A stretch of DNA of 64,000 nucleotides from Hyphomicrobiales bacterium (GCA_900470805.1 UCCA01000011.1:62001-126000), one strand, 5' to 3'; counted from the first letter of the stretch, positions 1-7,962 are shown. The notes: a model not told the origin generated them from the letters alone. Numbers and translations are program-made.

Positions 1-88
1 CGTCTTCATCGGGCGCAATATCGATGAGGCAATGCTGCGTGAAGGCGTCGGAAGCTGCCTCTCCTCTCTCCCCGCACTTGCATCCTAA
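1..88 (+). CDS. C-terminal tail of a CobW/P47K-type (G3E) GTPase, cut by window edge
   Basis: Only the last 29 codons are present, read from base 2 and ending in TAA at 86-88. The peptide contains VFIGRNIDEAMLREGV, which resembles the C-terminal domain of CobW-family metal chaperones (VFIGRDLDE...). CobW/P47K proteins are known to help nitrile hydratase maturation, and the nitrile hydratase genes follow directly, so a metallochaperone role fits. The GTPase domain lies outside the window, so this rests on a short stretch plus context. Confidence 0.5.
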   Translation, partial: VFIGRNIDEAMLREGVGSCLSSLPALAS

Positions 89-112
89 CCCTCACAGAAA
101 AGGAGACGACAA

Positions 113-613
113 ATGCCACCACTAATCGCCGCAATGATCAGCCTGGGCGTACTGGGCGCTATCGATACCTACATCACCGCAACTGTTTTTGCCGTACCCG
201 TCTGGGTCACGTTTATTGCCTGGGCTTCTTTCTTCGCCTGCGGCGGCGGACAGCAAGGCCTTGTCAAGTCCATCGTATCGAATTGGACCGGCATCATTAT
301 CGCGTCGATCACGCTTCTGGTGATCCAGTTCGGCCCCGAGCATCCAGTCTTCGCCGCTATCCTTGTTGGCGCAGGCACGTCGGCAATGGTTCTGGTCTCG
401 GCCATCCAGATCCTGAACTTCCCGCCGGCGATCGTGTTCGGTTTCGCGTCATTGGTGGGAACGACTGCAGCGACAGGGACAACGGTGACTACTTCCGGGC
501 TCAACCACCCCACGATGGTAGCGATGGCAGCCATGCTCCTGGGTGGGGTCTTTGGCTTGCTCTCCGAAATCGGGACCAACCTGTTGGCTGGAAAGAAGCC
601 GGCAACCGCTTAA
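113..613 (+). CDS. DUF1097 family inner-membrane protein
   Basis: A 166-residue, strongly hydrophobic protein with about five predicted membrane segments and conserved-looking glycine-rich stretches (FACGGGQQG near residue 43). It resembles DUF1097 proteins such as E. coli YcdZ, whose substrate is unknown. An AAAAGGAGACGACAA ribosome-binding region precedes the ATG. It sits 24 bp after the CobW-like tail and 30 bp before the nitrile hydratase beta gene, so it is probably co-transcribed. A role in moving nitrile, amide or metal across the membrane is only an inference from position. Confidence 0.7.
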   Translation: MPPLIAAMISLGVLGAIDTYITATVFAVPVWVTFIAWASFFACGGGQQGLVKSIVSNWTGIIIASITLLVIQFGPEHPVFAAILVGAGTSAMVLVSAIQILNFPPAIVFGFASLVGTTAATGTTVTTSGLNHPTMVAMAAMLLGGVFGLLSEIGTNLLAGKKPATA

Positions 614-643
614 TCCGAAAACGAAACGGAAAGGACCCTTGCA

Positions 644-1387
644 ATGAAACTTCAACACTATCTTGGCGGCCTGGAAGGACTTGGCCCGGTCAGCACTGAA
701 ACGCGGGTTTTCGTCGAGCAATGGGAAACCAGGATCTTTGGCATCCATACCGGGATGATGGCTCTGTCGTCACAGCTTCCCCTCCCCGCTACACCTTCGG
801 CCTTCAGTACGATATGGACGTGGGCAGACCTTCGGAAAGGCGCGGAAAGTCTCAACCCATTCGACTACTTCAAGTATCGTTACTACGAGAAGTGGCTCGG
901 CGGAATTTCCGGGTACTTCATCGACAAGGGCTATATCACGGCCGAGGAACTCGACGCGCTCACCGAAGAGTACTATGCCGCCCCTGAGAAATCGCTACCC
1001 TCGTATGGCGAGCAGGCGATCGACGATCGGGTCGTGCAGTATCTCGTCGAGGGCGACAGTCCAAAGCGCGATGTCGCGGTAACATTCGAATTTGCAGCCG
1101 GCGACCGAGTGTCGATCGTGAACGTCCCTAGTATCGAGCACACACGCCTCCCCGGTTTTCTGCGGGAAAAAACGGGCACAATCGAAAGCGTTTACGCGGG
1201 CGCTTACACTTACCTTTGCGATACGGGCACTGACGGTATCGGAGCGGCGATGCCAGTTTACTGCGTACGGTTCGACCCTGCCGAACTGTGGCCCGGCAAT
1301 GCCGAACCGAACTTCTCGCTCTATGCCGATCTCTATGCCCATTACGTCCGCGAGCCCGAAGCTCTCGCGACGGCAAAGGCTGCCTGA
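644..1387 (+). CDS. nthB: Nitrile hydratase beta subunit
   Basis: Non-catalytic partner subunit of nitrile hydratase, which hydrates nitriles to amides in the cytoplasm. The N-terminus MKLQHYLGGLEGLGPV and the following region (FDYFKYRYYEKWLGG near residue 72) match the beta-subunit family. The C-terminal half has the SH3-like region with VRFDPAELW. The length of 247 residues is normal. The ATG follows a GAAAGGA site. The beta-then-alpha gene order is typical of cobalt-type enzymes, and the alpha gene starts 27 bp downstream. Confidence 0.87.
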   Translation: MKLQHYLGGLEGLGPVSTETRVFVEQWETRIFGIHTGMMALSSQLPLPATPSAFSTIWTWADLRKGAESLNPFDYFKYRYYEKWLGGISGYFIDKGYITAEELDALTEEYYAAPEKSLPSYGEQAIDDRVVQYLVEGDSPKRDVAVTFEFAAGDRVSIVNVPSIEHTRLPGFLREKTGTIESVYAGAYTYLCDTGTDGIGAAMPVYCVRFDPAELWPGNAEPNFSLYADLYAHYVREPEALATAKAA

Positions 1388-1414
1388 GCCACCTCGTAAC
1401 CCGGAGAAATCAAA

Positions 1415-2032
1415 ATGCAAGACCGCTTTCAGTATCGGGCAGATCGTGAAGCCTATAGCGCCGCGCGAGTAAGAGCCCTCGAAGCCCTACTTATCAAGAA
1501 GGGCGTCATCACAGACCAAACCGTGGACACCGTGCTTGAATTCTTCGAAACGAAGATGGGCCCGTTCAATGGCGCGAAGATCGTGGCAAGAGCTTGGGTG
1601 GATCCCTCGTTCAAGGATAGACTTGTAACGGACACACCCAAAGCGATCGCGGAGTTGAGCCTACCTGAGGGAATGGCGGGCGCTGAGGGTGAACATATGA
1701 GAGCTGTCGCGAATGCGCCAGGCGTTCATAACCTGATCATATGCACGCTCTGCTCGTGCTACCCGTGGCCGGTGCTTGGGCTACCGCCGTATTGGTACAA
1801 AGATCCAACCTTCCGCAGTCGTGCGGCGAGAGAGCCTCGTGCGGTTCTGGCCGAGTTCGGGCTCTCGATAACCAACGAAGTCGAGGTCAAGGTCTGGGAC
1901 TCTAGCGCTCAGATACGATGGTTTGTCATCCCTGAAAGGCCAGCGGGCACCGAAGGATTGTCAGAGGCAGAGCTTGTAACCCTTGTGACCCCAGAGGCGA
2001 TGATGGGTGTCGCGATCTCACAGGCGGCGTAA
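1415..2032 (+). CDS. nthA: Nitrile hydratase alpha subunit, cobalt type
   Basis: Catalytic, metal-binding subunit. The metal claw is visible as CTLCSC at residues 110-115, with ligand cysteines at 110, 113 and 115. Threonine after the first cysteine is the established signature of the cobalt class (iron enzymes have CSLCSC). The downstream stretch YPWPVLGLPPYWYKDPTFRSR is also diagnostic. The protein has 205 residues, close to the family norm. The CGGAGAAAT site precedes the ATG. Downstream cobalt-transport genes support the cobalt assignment. Thiocyanate hydrolase gamma subunits share the motif, but the beta gene here is a full-length nitrile hydratase beta. Confidence 0.92.
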   Translation: MQDRFQYRADREAYSAARVRALEALLIKKGVITDQTVDTVLEFFETKMGPFNGAKIVARAWVDPSFKDRLVTDTPKAIAELSLPEGMAGAEGEHMRAVANAPGVHNLIICTLCSCYPWPVLGLPPYWYKDPTFRSRAAREPRAVLAEFGLSITNEVEVKVWDSSAQIRWFVIPERPAGTEGLSEAELVTLVTPEAMMGVAISQAA

Positions 2033-2039
2033 GGGACGC

Positions 2040-2366
2040 ATGCTCACTCAGTTTGAACATTTCGCGGTAACCGAGATGATGGGCAAACCCGACAATCCTC
2101 CCCGAGCGAACGGAACGCTTTGCTTTGGCTCGGAATGGGAGCGCAGCTCCTTCGGAATGGCACTCGCGCTGGCGAAGAACGGCTACTTCGAGTGGGACGA
2201 CTTCAGGGACGAGCTGATCGCGTCAATCAAATCATGGGAAGACGCCCATCCCGAAGATCAGTCGACGTGGAATTACTACGATCAGTTTCTCACCGCCCTT
2301 GAGAAGGCGGTAGTAAAGGCAGGCATCGTCGACAGCAATGAGATCATGGCCGCGCTCGCGGCCTGA
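2040..2366 (+). CDS. Nitrile hydratase accessory protein (P14K / beta-N-terminus-like)
   Basis: A small 108-residue protein resembling the N-terminal domain of beta subunits and the self-subunit-swapping chaperones that load cobalt into the alpha subunit. Visible features include CFGSEWERSSFGMALALAKNG and FEWDDFRDELIASI. I place the start at the ATG at 2040, 7 bp after the alpha stop and just behind AGGGACGC. A longer reading from 2007 would overlap the alpha gene and add a basic, unrelated leader. It probably acts as the cobalt escort for the alpha subunit (family knowledge). Confidence 0.8.
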   Translation: MLTQFEHFAVTEMMGKPDNPPRANGTLCFGSEWERSSFGMALALAKNGYFEWDDFRDELIASIKSWEDAHPEDQSTWNYYDQFLTALEKAVVKAGIVDSNEIMAALAA

Positions 2367-2405
2367 TCGACAATACAATCCCTCAAACATTGGAGACTTC
2401 AATCA

Positions 2406-2591
2406 ATGTCAGCTACCGCACCAACTCTATCCCGGCCGATTGCTTCGAGTGCGATCTCAAAACTCGCGCAAGCCGCTACAGCGGTATTTTTCGGCGTCAT
2501 GATCGTCGGCTTTGTAGGCTTCTCACATCTCGAGGCCGTCCATAACGCAGCGCACGATACCCGCCACGCCAACGCTTTTCCCTGCCACTAG
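2406..2591 (+). CDS. cbtB: CbtB cobalt transporter subunit
   Basis: A 61-residue protein with one membrane segment (about residues 25-42) followed by a histidine-rich tail, HNAAHDTRHANAFPCH. This layout is the hallmark of CbtB, the small partner of CbtA in proposed cobalt uptake, usually controlled by B12 riboswitches. I see no clear cobalamin riboswitch here. The gene sits in the nitrile hydratase operon instead, suggesting cobalt supply to that enzyme. The cbtA start lies 10 bp downstream. Confidence 0.87.
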   Translation: MSATAPTLSRPIASSAISKLAQAATAVFFGVMIVGFVGFSHLEAVHNAAHDTRHANAFPCH

Positions 2592-2601
2592 GAGTTTGGT
2601 G

Positions 2602-3318
2602 ATGCCGTACTTTCGATCGATCCTATTTGCTTCGGTTCTTGTCGGTCTTATCGTGGGATCCGCAATAACCGTTGTGCAGTTCTTTGGCACGATACAGCTG
2701 ATCACGCAGGCCGAAGTGTTTGAGAAAGCCGGAGACGCGGCACACCATCACAGCCAAGGGGAAATCACTGGCAGCCCGGCTGAAGCACACCAGCATGGAG
2801 AGAGCGGCTGGGAGCCGCGTGACGGGCTCGAGAGGCTATCGTTTACGCTCGCTGCAAATATATTGACGTCCATAGGATACTCCCTAGTTTTGGTCGGCTT
2901 GATCTCTTTGCGCGGAGAGACAGTCACCTGGCGTGAAGGTCTTGTTTGGGGACTGGCTGCCTTCGCCTCCGTAATGCTGGCTCCGATGCTTGGGCTACCC
3001 CCCGAATTACCTGGCACTCCCTCCGCGCCTCTCGCCGCTCGTCAGATCTGGTGGGTTGGAACAGCGCTCGCGACTGCTGCCGGAATTGCACTGATCGCGT
3101 TCAATCGCGCCGGGTGGATGCTCGTACCTGCCGTGGCCTTGATCGCCGCGCCACATGTTATTGGCGCTCCGTCAGCTCCTGTGGGCGAACATGGCTTGGC
3201 TCCCGCTGAATTGGAACAGAGGTTCATAGCGGCTGCGGTTGTCACAAGCTTCGTCTTCTGGGTCATGCTGGGATCACTCGGCGCTGCGATCCATCACAGG
3301 CTGCGGCCCACAGCATGA
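2602..3318 (+). CDS. cbtA: CbtA cobalt transporter, inner membrane
   Basis: About 238 residues with several membrane helices. The N-terminus MPYFRSILFASVLVGLIVGS is typical of CbtA. A histidine-rich periplasmic loop (AHHHSQGEITG, then HQHGE) follows at about residues 48-68, a likely metal-collecting region. The later APMLGLPPELPGT stretch and AARQIWW are also characteristic. AGGAG lies 7-10 bp before the ATG at 2602; a GTG at 2599 is an alternative. It should work with CbtB to import cobalt for the adjacent hydratase. Confidence 0.87.
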   Translation: MPYFRSILFASVLVGLIVGSAITVVQFFGTIQLITQAEVFEKAGDAAHHHSQGEITGSPAEAHQHGESGWEPRDGLERLSFTLAANILTSIGYSLVLVGLISLRGETVTWREGLVWGLAAFASVMLAPMLGLPPELPGTPSAPLAARQIWWVGTALATAAGIALIAFNRAGWMLVPAVALIAAPHVIGAPSAPVGEHGLAPAELEQRFIAAAVVTSFVFWVMLGSLGAAIHHRLRPTA

Positions 3319-3605
3319 ATCCCGAATGGGCATTGGACGCAGACGCTGTCCGGTTCTCCGCGCCGAACGGTGGAAACTGCTACATCCATAGACTTGCATT
3401 TCGCGTCCTCCTCGGGCGCGAATCGCAAAGGCAAGACTGCCTGGATTTTGTTAGAAGCAACGTTGCCGCGATCACCTGTGCGGTCAACGTGCGACTGAGA
3501 ACAGCCAAGATCGAGCAGGGCATGAATTTTCACCTGAACAGCCGGCACCTCAGGCGAGCGGCCACCCGGCAAGCAACTTGCATGTTGAAAGTCTGCGGCA
3601 TTTAA
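3315..3605 (+). CDS. Small uncharacterised protein, weakly DUF1488-like
   Basis: A 96-residue reading frame whose ATG overlaps the cbtA stop codon (ATGA), implying translational coupling to the nitrile hydratase/cobalt operon. The N-terminus (WALDADAVRFSAPNGGNCYIHRLAF) faintly recalls DUF1488 proteins, which share a W-x-AVRF-x-G pattern, but the C-terminal half is not convincing. No membrane segment or signal peptide is seen. It may be a real small operon member or a drifting relic. The function is unknown. Confidence 0.4.
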   Translation: MNPEWALDADAVRFSAPNGGNCYIHRLAFRVLLGRESQRQDCLDFVRSNVAAITCAVNVRLRTAKIEQGMNFHLNSRHLRRAATRQATCMLKVCGI

Positions 3606-3620
3606 AAAGGGGAACTGCAC

Positions 3621-4628
3621 ATGCGGATCGTAATCCTCGCTCCTCCGGGAGTTCAGTCACTCGACATTGTCGGACCGGCAGAAGTCTTCTGGGAAGCTGC
3701 GCGTCGCTTGGGAGACATGACGAAGTACGACATCCAAATCATGTCGACCGGAGCATCGTCGATCGGAGGTACGGGGCAACTGCGCTTCGTGGCCGATCGA
3801 ACAATTTTCGATACCGATGAGCCGATCGACACCCTTCTAGTCGCCGGCGACCCATCGTTTCAGATCATAGACCCCGAGTTGATCTCCTGGCTCCAGCGGC
3901 GGGTCCCCACTGTCCGCAGATACGGATCGATCTGTACCGGCGTATTTCTCCTCGGAGCCGCCGGGCTGTTGGCTGGAAAAAGAGTCACCACGCATTGGGA
4001 ATGTGCACCAAGATTCAGCAAGGAATTTCCTGAGATCGAGTTAGATGCCGACGCAATATACATTCGAGACGGTGCATTGATAACGGCTGCAGGCGTGACC
4101 GCAGGAATAGATCTCGCTTTGGCCCTCGTGGAAGAGGACTACGGGCGCGAAGTGGCTTTGATTGTCGCGCGTTATATGGTCATGTTCATGAAACGGCCGG
4201 GAGGACAGTCCCAGTTCAGCGCTCATCTTGTGGGGCAGATGTCGGAAACCACACTTATCCAACGCGCCCAGGATTTCATCCTGGCGAACTTGGCTTCCTC
4301 GTTATCTATCGAAACCGTTGCGAGCAAGGTGGGAATGAGTACGCGCAACTTCGGACGGGTCTTTCGCCACGAGCTTGGGTTGACGCCGCTCGACTTCATT
4401 ACCGCGGCACGGACGGACGCTGCTCGTCGCTTGCTCGAGGATACTGACCAGCCACTTCAGCGTATCGCTTCAGTCTCAGGCTTCGTGGACGTCCACGCCA
4501 TGCGCAGGGCGTTCGCCAAGACAATCGGGGTCAGCCCCAACGAGTACCGCGCAAGGTTTCAACCTGCCGGGATACGACGGAGATCGCCACACAGCAACCC
4601 GTCGCAGGCAATGCAACTTAGCAATTAA
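3621..4628 (+). CDS. GlxA-type transcriptional regulator (DJ-1/PfpI domain + AraC HTH)
   Basis: A 335-residue regulator with an N-terminal DJ-1/PfpI-like amidotransferase-fold domain (residues about 1-190). The nucleophile-elbow cysteine lies in SICTGVFLLGAAG (C105), followed by VTTHWE. A C-terminal AraC DNA-binding domain (about 225-325) has two helix-turn-helix units. GGGGAACTGCAC precedes the ATG. It lies just after the cobalt operon and could regulate it, but no direct link is visible. The terminal 15-20 residues run into the relic of a GGDEF gene on the other strand, so the tail may be a recombination product. Confidence 0.9.
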   Translation: MRIVILAPPGVQSLDIVGPAEVFWEAARRLGDMTKYDIQIMSTGASSIGGTGQLRFVADRTIFDTDEPIDTLLVAGDPSFQIIDPELISWLQRRVPTVRRYGSICTGVFLLGAAGLLAGKRVTTHWECAPRFSKEFPEIELDADAIYIRDGALITAAGVTAGIDLALALVEEDYGREVALIVARYMVMFMKRPGGQSQFSAHLVGQMSETTLIQRAQDFILANLASSLSIETVASKVGMSTRNFGRVFRHELGLTPLDFITAARTDAARRLLEDTDQPLQRIASVSGFVDVHAMRRAFAKTIGVSPNEYRARFQPAGIRRRSPHSNPSQAMQLSN

Positions 4629-4750
4629 CGGTATTTGGTGTGAGACAGCACCGTGCTTTCAGCGTATCGGCCGCAGCCTGCGTCTTTCGCCCTGTATAGG
4701 GCTTCGTCGGCTGCCGCCATTAAGCTCGTGGTAACGCCGTCATCGCTGAC
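4625..4750 (-). pseudogene. 3' remnant of a GGDEF (diguanylate cyclase) gene
   Basis: On the minus strand, a frame ending in TAA at 4627-4625 reads ...SLMAAADEALYRAKDAGCGRY.... This is the characteristic end of a GGDEF domain (A-D-x-ALYRAK-x-AG-x-x-R). Only about 40 codons remain. The GG[D/E]EF signature and everything upstream are gone. Its stop overlaps the stop of the regulator on the plus strand. This is a scar of an older gene arrangement, not a functional cyclase. Confidence 0.62.
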
Positions 4751-4778
4751 AGCATGCCAAGGCTCAGGCCGATGACAT

Positions 4779-5237
4779 ATGACGCTTGAGCTTGCCGGTC
4801 AAATGCATAGGTCTGCCATCGAGCATCCCTCGGACGTCGATGAATTCGAGGCAACCGGCTTGGAGAGGGCCGCCAGCGTTCTGGTCAAACCTCCCAGAGT
4901 CGCTCTCGCGCCTGTAGCCATGGAGTGCAAGCTCGATCGGATCATACCCGTCGGCGACCACGATGACCACGTCGTCTGGGGGCGGGTCGTTCGGTTCCAC
5001 ATACGTGATGACGCTTATCTGGACGGAGGGCGGGTCGATACGGCTGCTCTTGCTCCTATCGGCCGCCTGGCTGCAGAGTACACACTAGTCGAGAACGTCT
5101 TCACAACGCCGCTCGACGAAGAAATACTCGAACAGCGCAAAGGCGCGCGGATGCACAGGCTTGATGGAAAGCCGGCTGATGGGTCGGCTGTTAATCAGAA
5201 GAGTTGGTCCGCATCGGGCAGTATCGTCGCAGATTGA
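4779..5237 (+). pseudogene. 5'-truncated flavin reductase-like (FMN-binding split barrel) gene
   Basis: The frame matches the C-terminal two thirds of flavin reductase family proteins: HPSDVDEFEATGLERAAS, VKPPRVALAPVAMECKL and later GGRVDTAALAPIGRLAAEYT. The first roughly 80 residues, which carry most of the FMN-contacting part (including PRPIGWIST-like sequence), are missing. The sequence runs directly into the GGDEF relic. A protein of 152 residues could still be made from the ATG at 4779 but would probably not fold as a complete barrel. It is most likely a deletion product. Confidence 0.65.
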
Positions 5238-5285
5238 GCTTGGGCCTTGGCTTGTTGACGTGAGATTGCTACTTCTGCCCAAGAC

Positions 5286-5310
5286 TGACGACGCTCTCAG
5301 GGCGTCGTCA
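5286..5310. promoter_or_regulatory. Inverted repeat upstream of MarR gene
   Basis: TGACGACGC and GCGTCGTCA form perfect 9-base arms separated by 7 bases, about 22 bp before the start codon of the MarR gene at 5332. It could be an autoregulatory operator or an mRNA hairpin in the leader. The position favours an operator, but the GC-rich arms also fit a hairpin. Confidence 0.38.
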
Positions 5311-5331
5311 CCCCAATAGACAGGAAGCGTC

Positions 5332-5790
5332 ATGGCAGCGAAGAAGACACGAGCCGAAGTTGAGCCGGACATTCCATCTTTGTGCAATTGCACCAAGGTT
5401 CGGCGCGCGGCCCGAACGCTGACCCGCTTCTACGATGAATGCATCGCAGACAGCGGAGTAAAAATCACTCAGTACTCGATCCTTGGCTACCTCAAGCACC
5501 GAGGACCCAAAACGATGCTTGAACTCGCCGAGCTGATGGCGATGGACCGAGCTACGGTTGGCCACAATCTACGACCCCTCGAGCGCGATGGCCTTGTGAC
5601 TATCGAAATTAGCGAGAAAGACAAGCGCGCACGGATTGTTTCGGTGACAGATAAAGGCTTGGGATGTGTGGCTGCAGGCCGGCCCGGTTGGGATCGTGCG
5701 CAGGCAGCTTTCGACCGCGCTTATGGAGCGGACAATGCGAAAGCGTTCCGGCAAAACATGGATACGGTTGTCGATAGCGAGCTAGCCTAA
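5332..5790 (+). CDS. MarR family regulator with N-terminal Cys-x-Cys motif
   Basis: A 152-residue winged-helix repressor. LCNCTKVRRAARTLTRFYDE (about residues 18-37) forms the N-terminal dimerisation helix. The recognition region is MLELAELMAMDRATVGHNLRPLERDG, and the wing contains SEKDKRARIVSVTDKG. Two cysteines in C-x-C invite redox or electrophile sensing, as in OhrR/DUF24-type proteins (inference). AGACAGGAAGCGTC precedes the ATG. It lies between two broken genes, a flavin reductase relic and an MFS relic, so its original targets may be lost or elsewhere. Paralogues occur at 17652, 25449, 27237 and 39687. Confidence 0.9.
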   Translation: MAAKKTRAEVEPDIPSLCNCTKVRRAARTLTRFYDECIADSGVKITQYSILGYLKHRGPKTMLELAELMAMDRATVGHNLRPLERDGLVTIEISEKDKRARIVSVTDKGLGCVAAGRPGWDRAQAAFDRAYGADNAKAFRQNMDTVVDSELA

Positions 5791-5810
5791 TATGCCCACC
5801 GACGAACTCA

Positions 5811-5825
5811 CTTGCATTATGCAAG
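5811..5825. promoter_or_regulatory. Perfect 15-bp palindrome CTTGCATTATGCAAG
   Basis: Arms CTTGCAT/ATGCAAG surround a central T, 21 bp after the MarR stop and upstream of the MFS remnant. The ATTATGCAAG part also occurs at 14383 and 51182 in other promoter regions. It is a likely operator of a MarR or HxlR protein. The downstream gene it served is now broken. Confidence 0.45.
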
Positions 5826-5859
5826 CGAGTCAACCTATGAAGAACCTGGTTAACAACGA

Positions 5860-6282
5860 GGCTTCTCATGGGTCAGCATCTCGTCCGGCCGAGGCAAGGT
5901 TTCGCCAAGAGCACTGACATTGACCGGAAGCATTTTCTTCGTAGCCGCAAGCCTCTAGGGGCTAACATATCTGAGACAGGAAACCGACTTCGCATTCGGA
6001 TTTCTCCCTGGCTTTGCGCTCTCCGGCATCGCAGCGGGGATGGCGCAGGCGGTCTTTCTCGCAGGCGGCACTTCTGCACTGGCCCCGCAGGGGTACTCCG
6101 CAGGAAGCGGGATACTCAACGCCTCGCGTCAGATTGGTGGAGCCCTTGGTATAGCCATTCTGGTGGCGGTGACCGGGGCGGCTGATCAGAGCGGCGATTT
6201 CACCGCTGCGTTCTGGATAATCTGCGGAACTTCGCTTGCGGCCGCGGCAACCTCGCTTACGCTGCGCACACGCAAGATCTGA
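5860..6282 (+). pseudogene. 3' remnant of a DHA2-type MFS efflux transporter
   Basis: The plus-strand frame that ends at 6282 reads SPRALTLTGSIFFVAASL, then an in-frame TAG at about 5956, then FLPGFALSGIAAGMAQAVFL and SAGSGILNASRQIGGALGIAILVA. This matches the last four or so helices of EmrB/QacA-type 14-helix transporters. More than 300 N-terminal residues are absent. It retains a promoter-like palindrome upstream, which suggests deletion of the gene body after the promoter was in place. Confidence 0.62.
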
Positions 6283-6338
6283 CACGATCCGTCTTAGGGC
6301 GGCCAAGAGAGGGCGGGTATGACCAAGGGAACCATTGA

Positions 6339-7307
6339 ATGAGATCAGTTGGGATGTTGATATTCGAGGGCGTCCAGGCGCTGGACGTCTCGGGACCGTT
6401 AGACGTTTTCTCTGAGGCAACTGGCATCCTGCCACAAGGCGAAGGCTATTCGACCACTTTGATCGGCCCCACGACATCCCGCATCCGGGCATCGAACGGG
6501 ATGGGTCTTTTCGCCGATGTCGACTACTGGGGAGCTGCCGGCCCATTCGACCTATTTTTGGTAGCCGGCGGTCCGCAGTTGCCAACGGCAGTCATAGACG
6601 ATGAAACCACGGACTGCATTCGCCGCCTTGCCAGGGTGAGCGAGACTTATGGTTCGGTTTGTACCGGAGCCTTCTGTCTCGGAGCCGCTGGTCTACTAGA
6701 TGGCAAAAATGCGACGACGCACTGGCAAAACGCCGGCCAACTGGCCACGCTCTATCCTAAAGCCAAGATCGACTATGATCGTATCTACCTCAGAGATGGC
6801 CCGCTGCTAACCTCCGCCGGTGTTACGGCCGGGATCGACCTTGCCCTGGCGGTCATCAGGGAGCATCACGGTGGGGCGTTAGCCGTTGCGGTAGCCAAGC
6901 GACTAGTCGTGGCGGCGCAGCGACAAGGTGGTCAGTCTCAGTTCAGTCCATACATTGAGATGATCGCGGATGAAAAGTCGCCGTTGACCGATCTCACTAA
7001 ATTCATCACGGAAAACCTTGCGGCACCTTTGACCGTCGCGGATCTTGCGAAGGCCGCCGGAATGAGTAGTCGGACCTTCGCAAGATCCTTTGTGGATTTT
7101 GCGAAGGTCACGCCCGCTGAGTTCGTGGAAAGAGCGAGAATAGACGTCGCGCGTCATATTCTCGAGGCCACGACCCAGCCGCTCAAGGTGGTCGCGCATT
7201 TGTGCGGGTTCGGTAATGCGAAACGCATGCGGCAGGTCTTCACCAAGCGGCTGGGCGTCACACCCGCGGAATATAGGGAGCGCTTCAACGTGAAAACGCT
7301 CCCCTAG
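6339..7307 (+). CDS. GlxA-type transcriptional regulator (DJ-1/PfpI + AraC)
   Basis: 322 residues. The N-terminal DJ-1/PfpI-like domain has GSVCTGAFCLGAAGLLDGK with the elbow cysteine, then ATTHWQNAGQL. The C-terminal AraC HTH runs from about residue 215 to the end (SSRTFARSFVDFAKVTPAEF; GFGNAKRMRQVFTKRLGV). AGGGAACCATTGA precedes the ATG. It converges on the HD-domain gene, 5 bp away. It is clearly paralogous to the regulators at 3621 and 21344. The ligand is unknown. Confidence 0.9.
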   Translation: MRSVGMLIFEGVQALDVSGPLDVFSEATGILPQGEGYSTTLIGPTTSRIRASNGMGLFADVDYWGAAGPFDLFLVAGGPQLPTAVIDDETTDCIRRLARVSETYGSVCTGAFCLGAAGLLDGKNATTHWQNAGQLATLYPKAKIDYDRIYLRDGPLLTSAGVTAGIDLALAVIREHHGGALAVAVAKRLVVAAQRQGGQSQFSPYIEMIADEKSPLTDLTKFITENLAAPLTVADLAKAAGMSSRTFARSFVDFAKVTPAEFVERARIDVARHILEATTQPLKVVAHLCGFGNAKRMRQVFTKRLGVTPAEYRERFNVKTLP

Positions 7308-7311
7308 ATCC

Positions 7312-7962
7312 CTAGCTCTCCCATGGGGAGCTCAGGATCAACTCGGCGAAGTCCTTCCTTTGATATGTCGGATCCATCTTGGCGAGAACGTCGGCTTTCA
7401 CGTTGCCGAATGTCGTTTCCGGTTTGCGGATCGTACCCAGGCAAAACGAGCTTATGATGCCATGTTTGAATTTGAGGCCTCGGGGATGACAGGCGCAGAC
7501 CTCTTCACGTTGACTGTCCGAGAACTCGTTGTACCCAATACCGAGGACATCCATTTCCACGCCAGCCGTGACCAAGGCGACTGTTGGTCGCTTGTGCTGA
7601 GGGATCCCCGGAGTCGTGTGCAGCGCGATGGAGTCCCAGACGTCGTCGACGTCTCGCTCCGAGACGTCGTAGGCCTTGAGAAAATCGCGCGCGGCATTGG
7701 CACCGTCGACTTCAAAGCGCTCTGTATCGCTTGCATACTTGTCCATTATGCCCATGTCATGGAACATCGCGCCGATGTAGAGAAGCTCGGCATCGTACTT
7801 GAGGCCCTTCCGATCTCCGCTCAACGCTCCGAACAGAAACACCCGACGCGAGTGGTGGTACAAAAGGTCGGTCTCAGTCTCCCTTACGAGATCTGTAGCA
7901 GCTTTTGCCATGACGCTATCGGGGATCGCGACGCCGGCGACAACTTCACTGGATTTACTCAT
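7312..7962 (-). CDS. HD-domain hydrolase, cyanamide hydratase (Ddi2)-like
   Basis: A 216-residue metal-dependent HD-fold protein. Metal-ligand candidates are HHSRR (about residues 36-40), the HD pair in GAMFHDMGIMDKY (H68, D69) and ALHTTPGI further on. This set and the length resemble the Ddi2/Ddi3 cyanamide hydratase group of HD proteins. The start at 7962 is preferred because AAGGA lies seven bases before it; an ATG six bases upstream sits too close to that site. If the assignment is right it would hydrate a nitrile-like N-cyano compound, an interesting match to the nitrile hydratase nearby. The substrate is inferred only. Confidence 0.72.
   Translation of the reverse strand: MSKSSEVVAGVAIPDSVMAKAATDLVRETETDLLYHHSRRVFLFGALSGDRKGLKYDAELLYIGAMFHDMGIMDKYASDTERFEVDGANAARDFLKAYDVSERDVDDVWDSIALHTTPGIPQHKRPTVALVTAGVEMDVLGIGYNEFSDSQREEVCACHPRGLKFKHGIISSFCLGTIRKPETTFGNVKADVLAKMDPTYQRKDFAELILSSPWES

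Noticed and set aside
5381..5394. TGTGCAATTGCACC inside the MarR gene as another operator
   Set aside because: It encodes the Cys-Asn-Cys motif; the resemblance to the TGTGYAATNSCACA sites can be explained by the codons TGC AAT TGC ACC.
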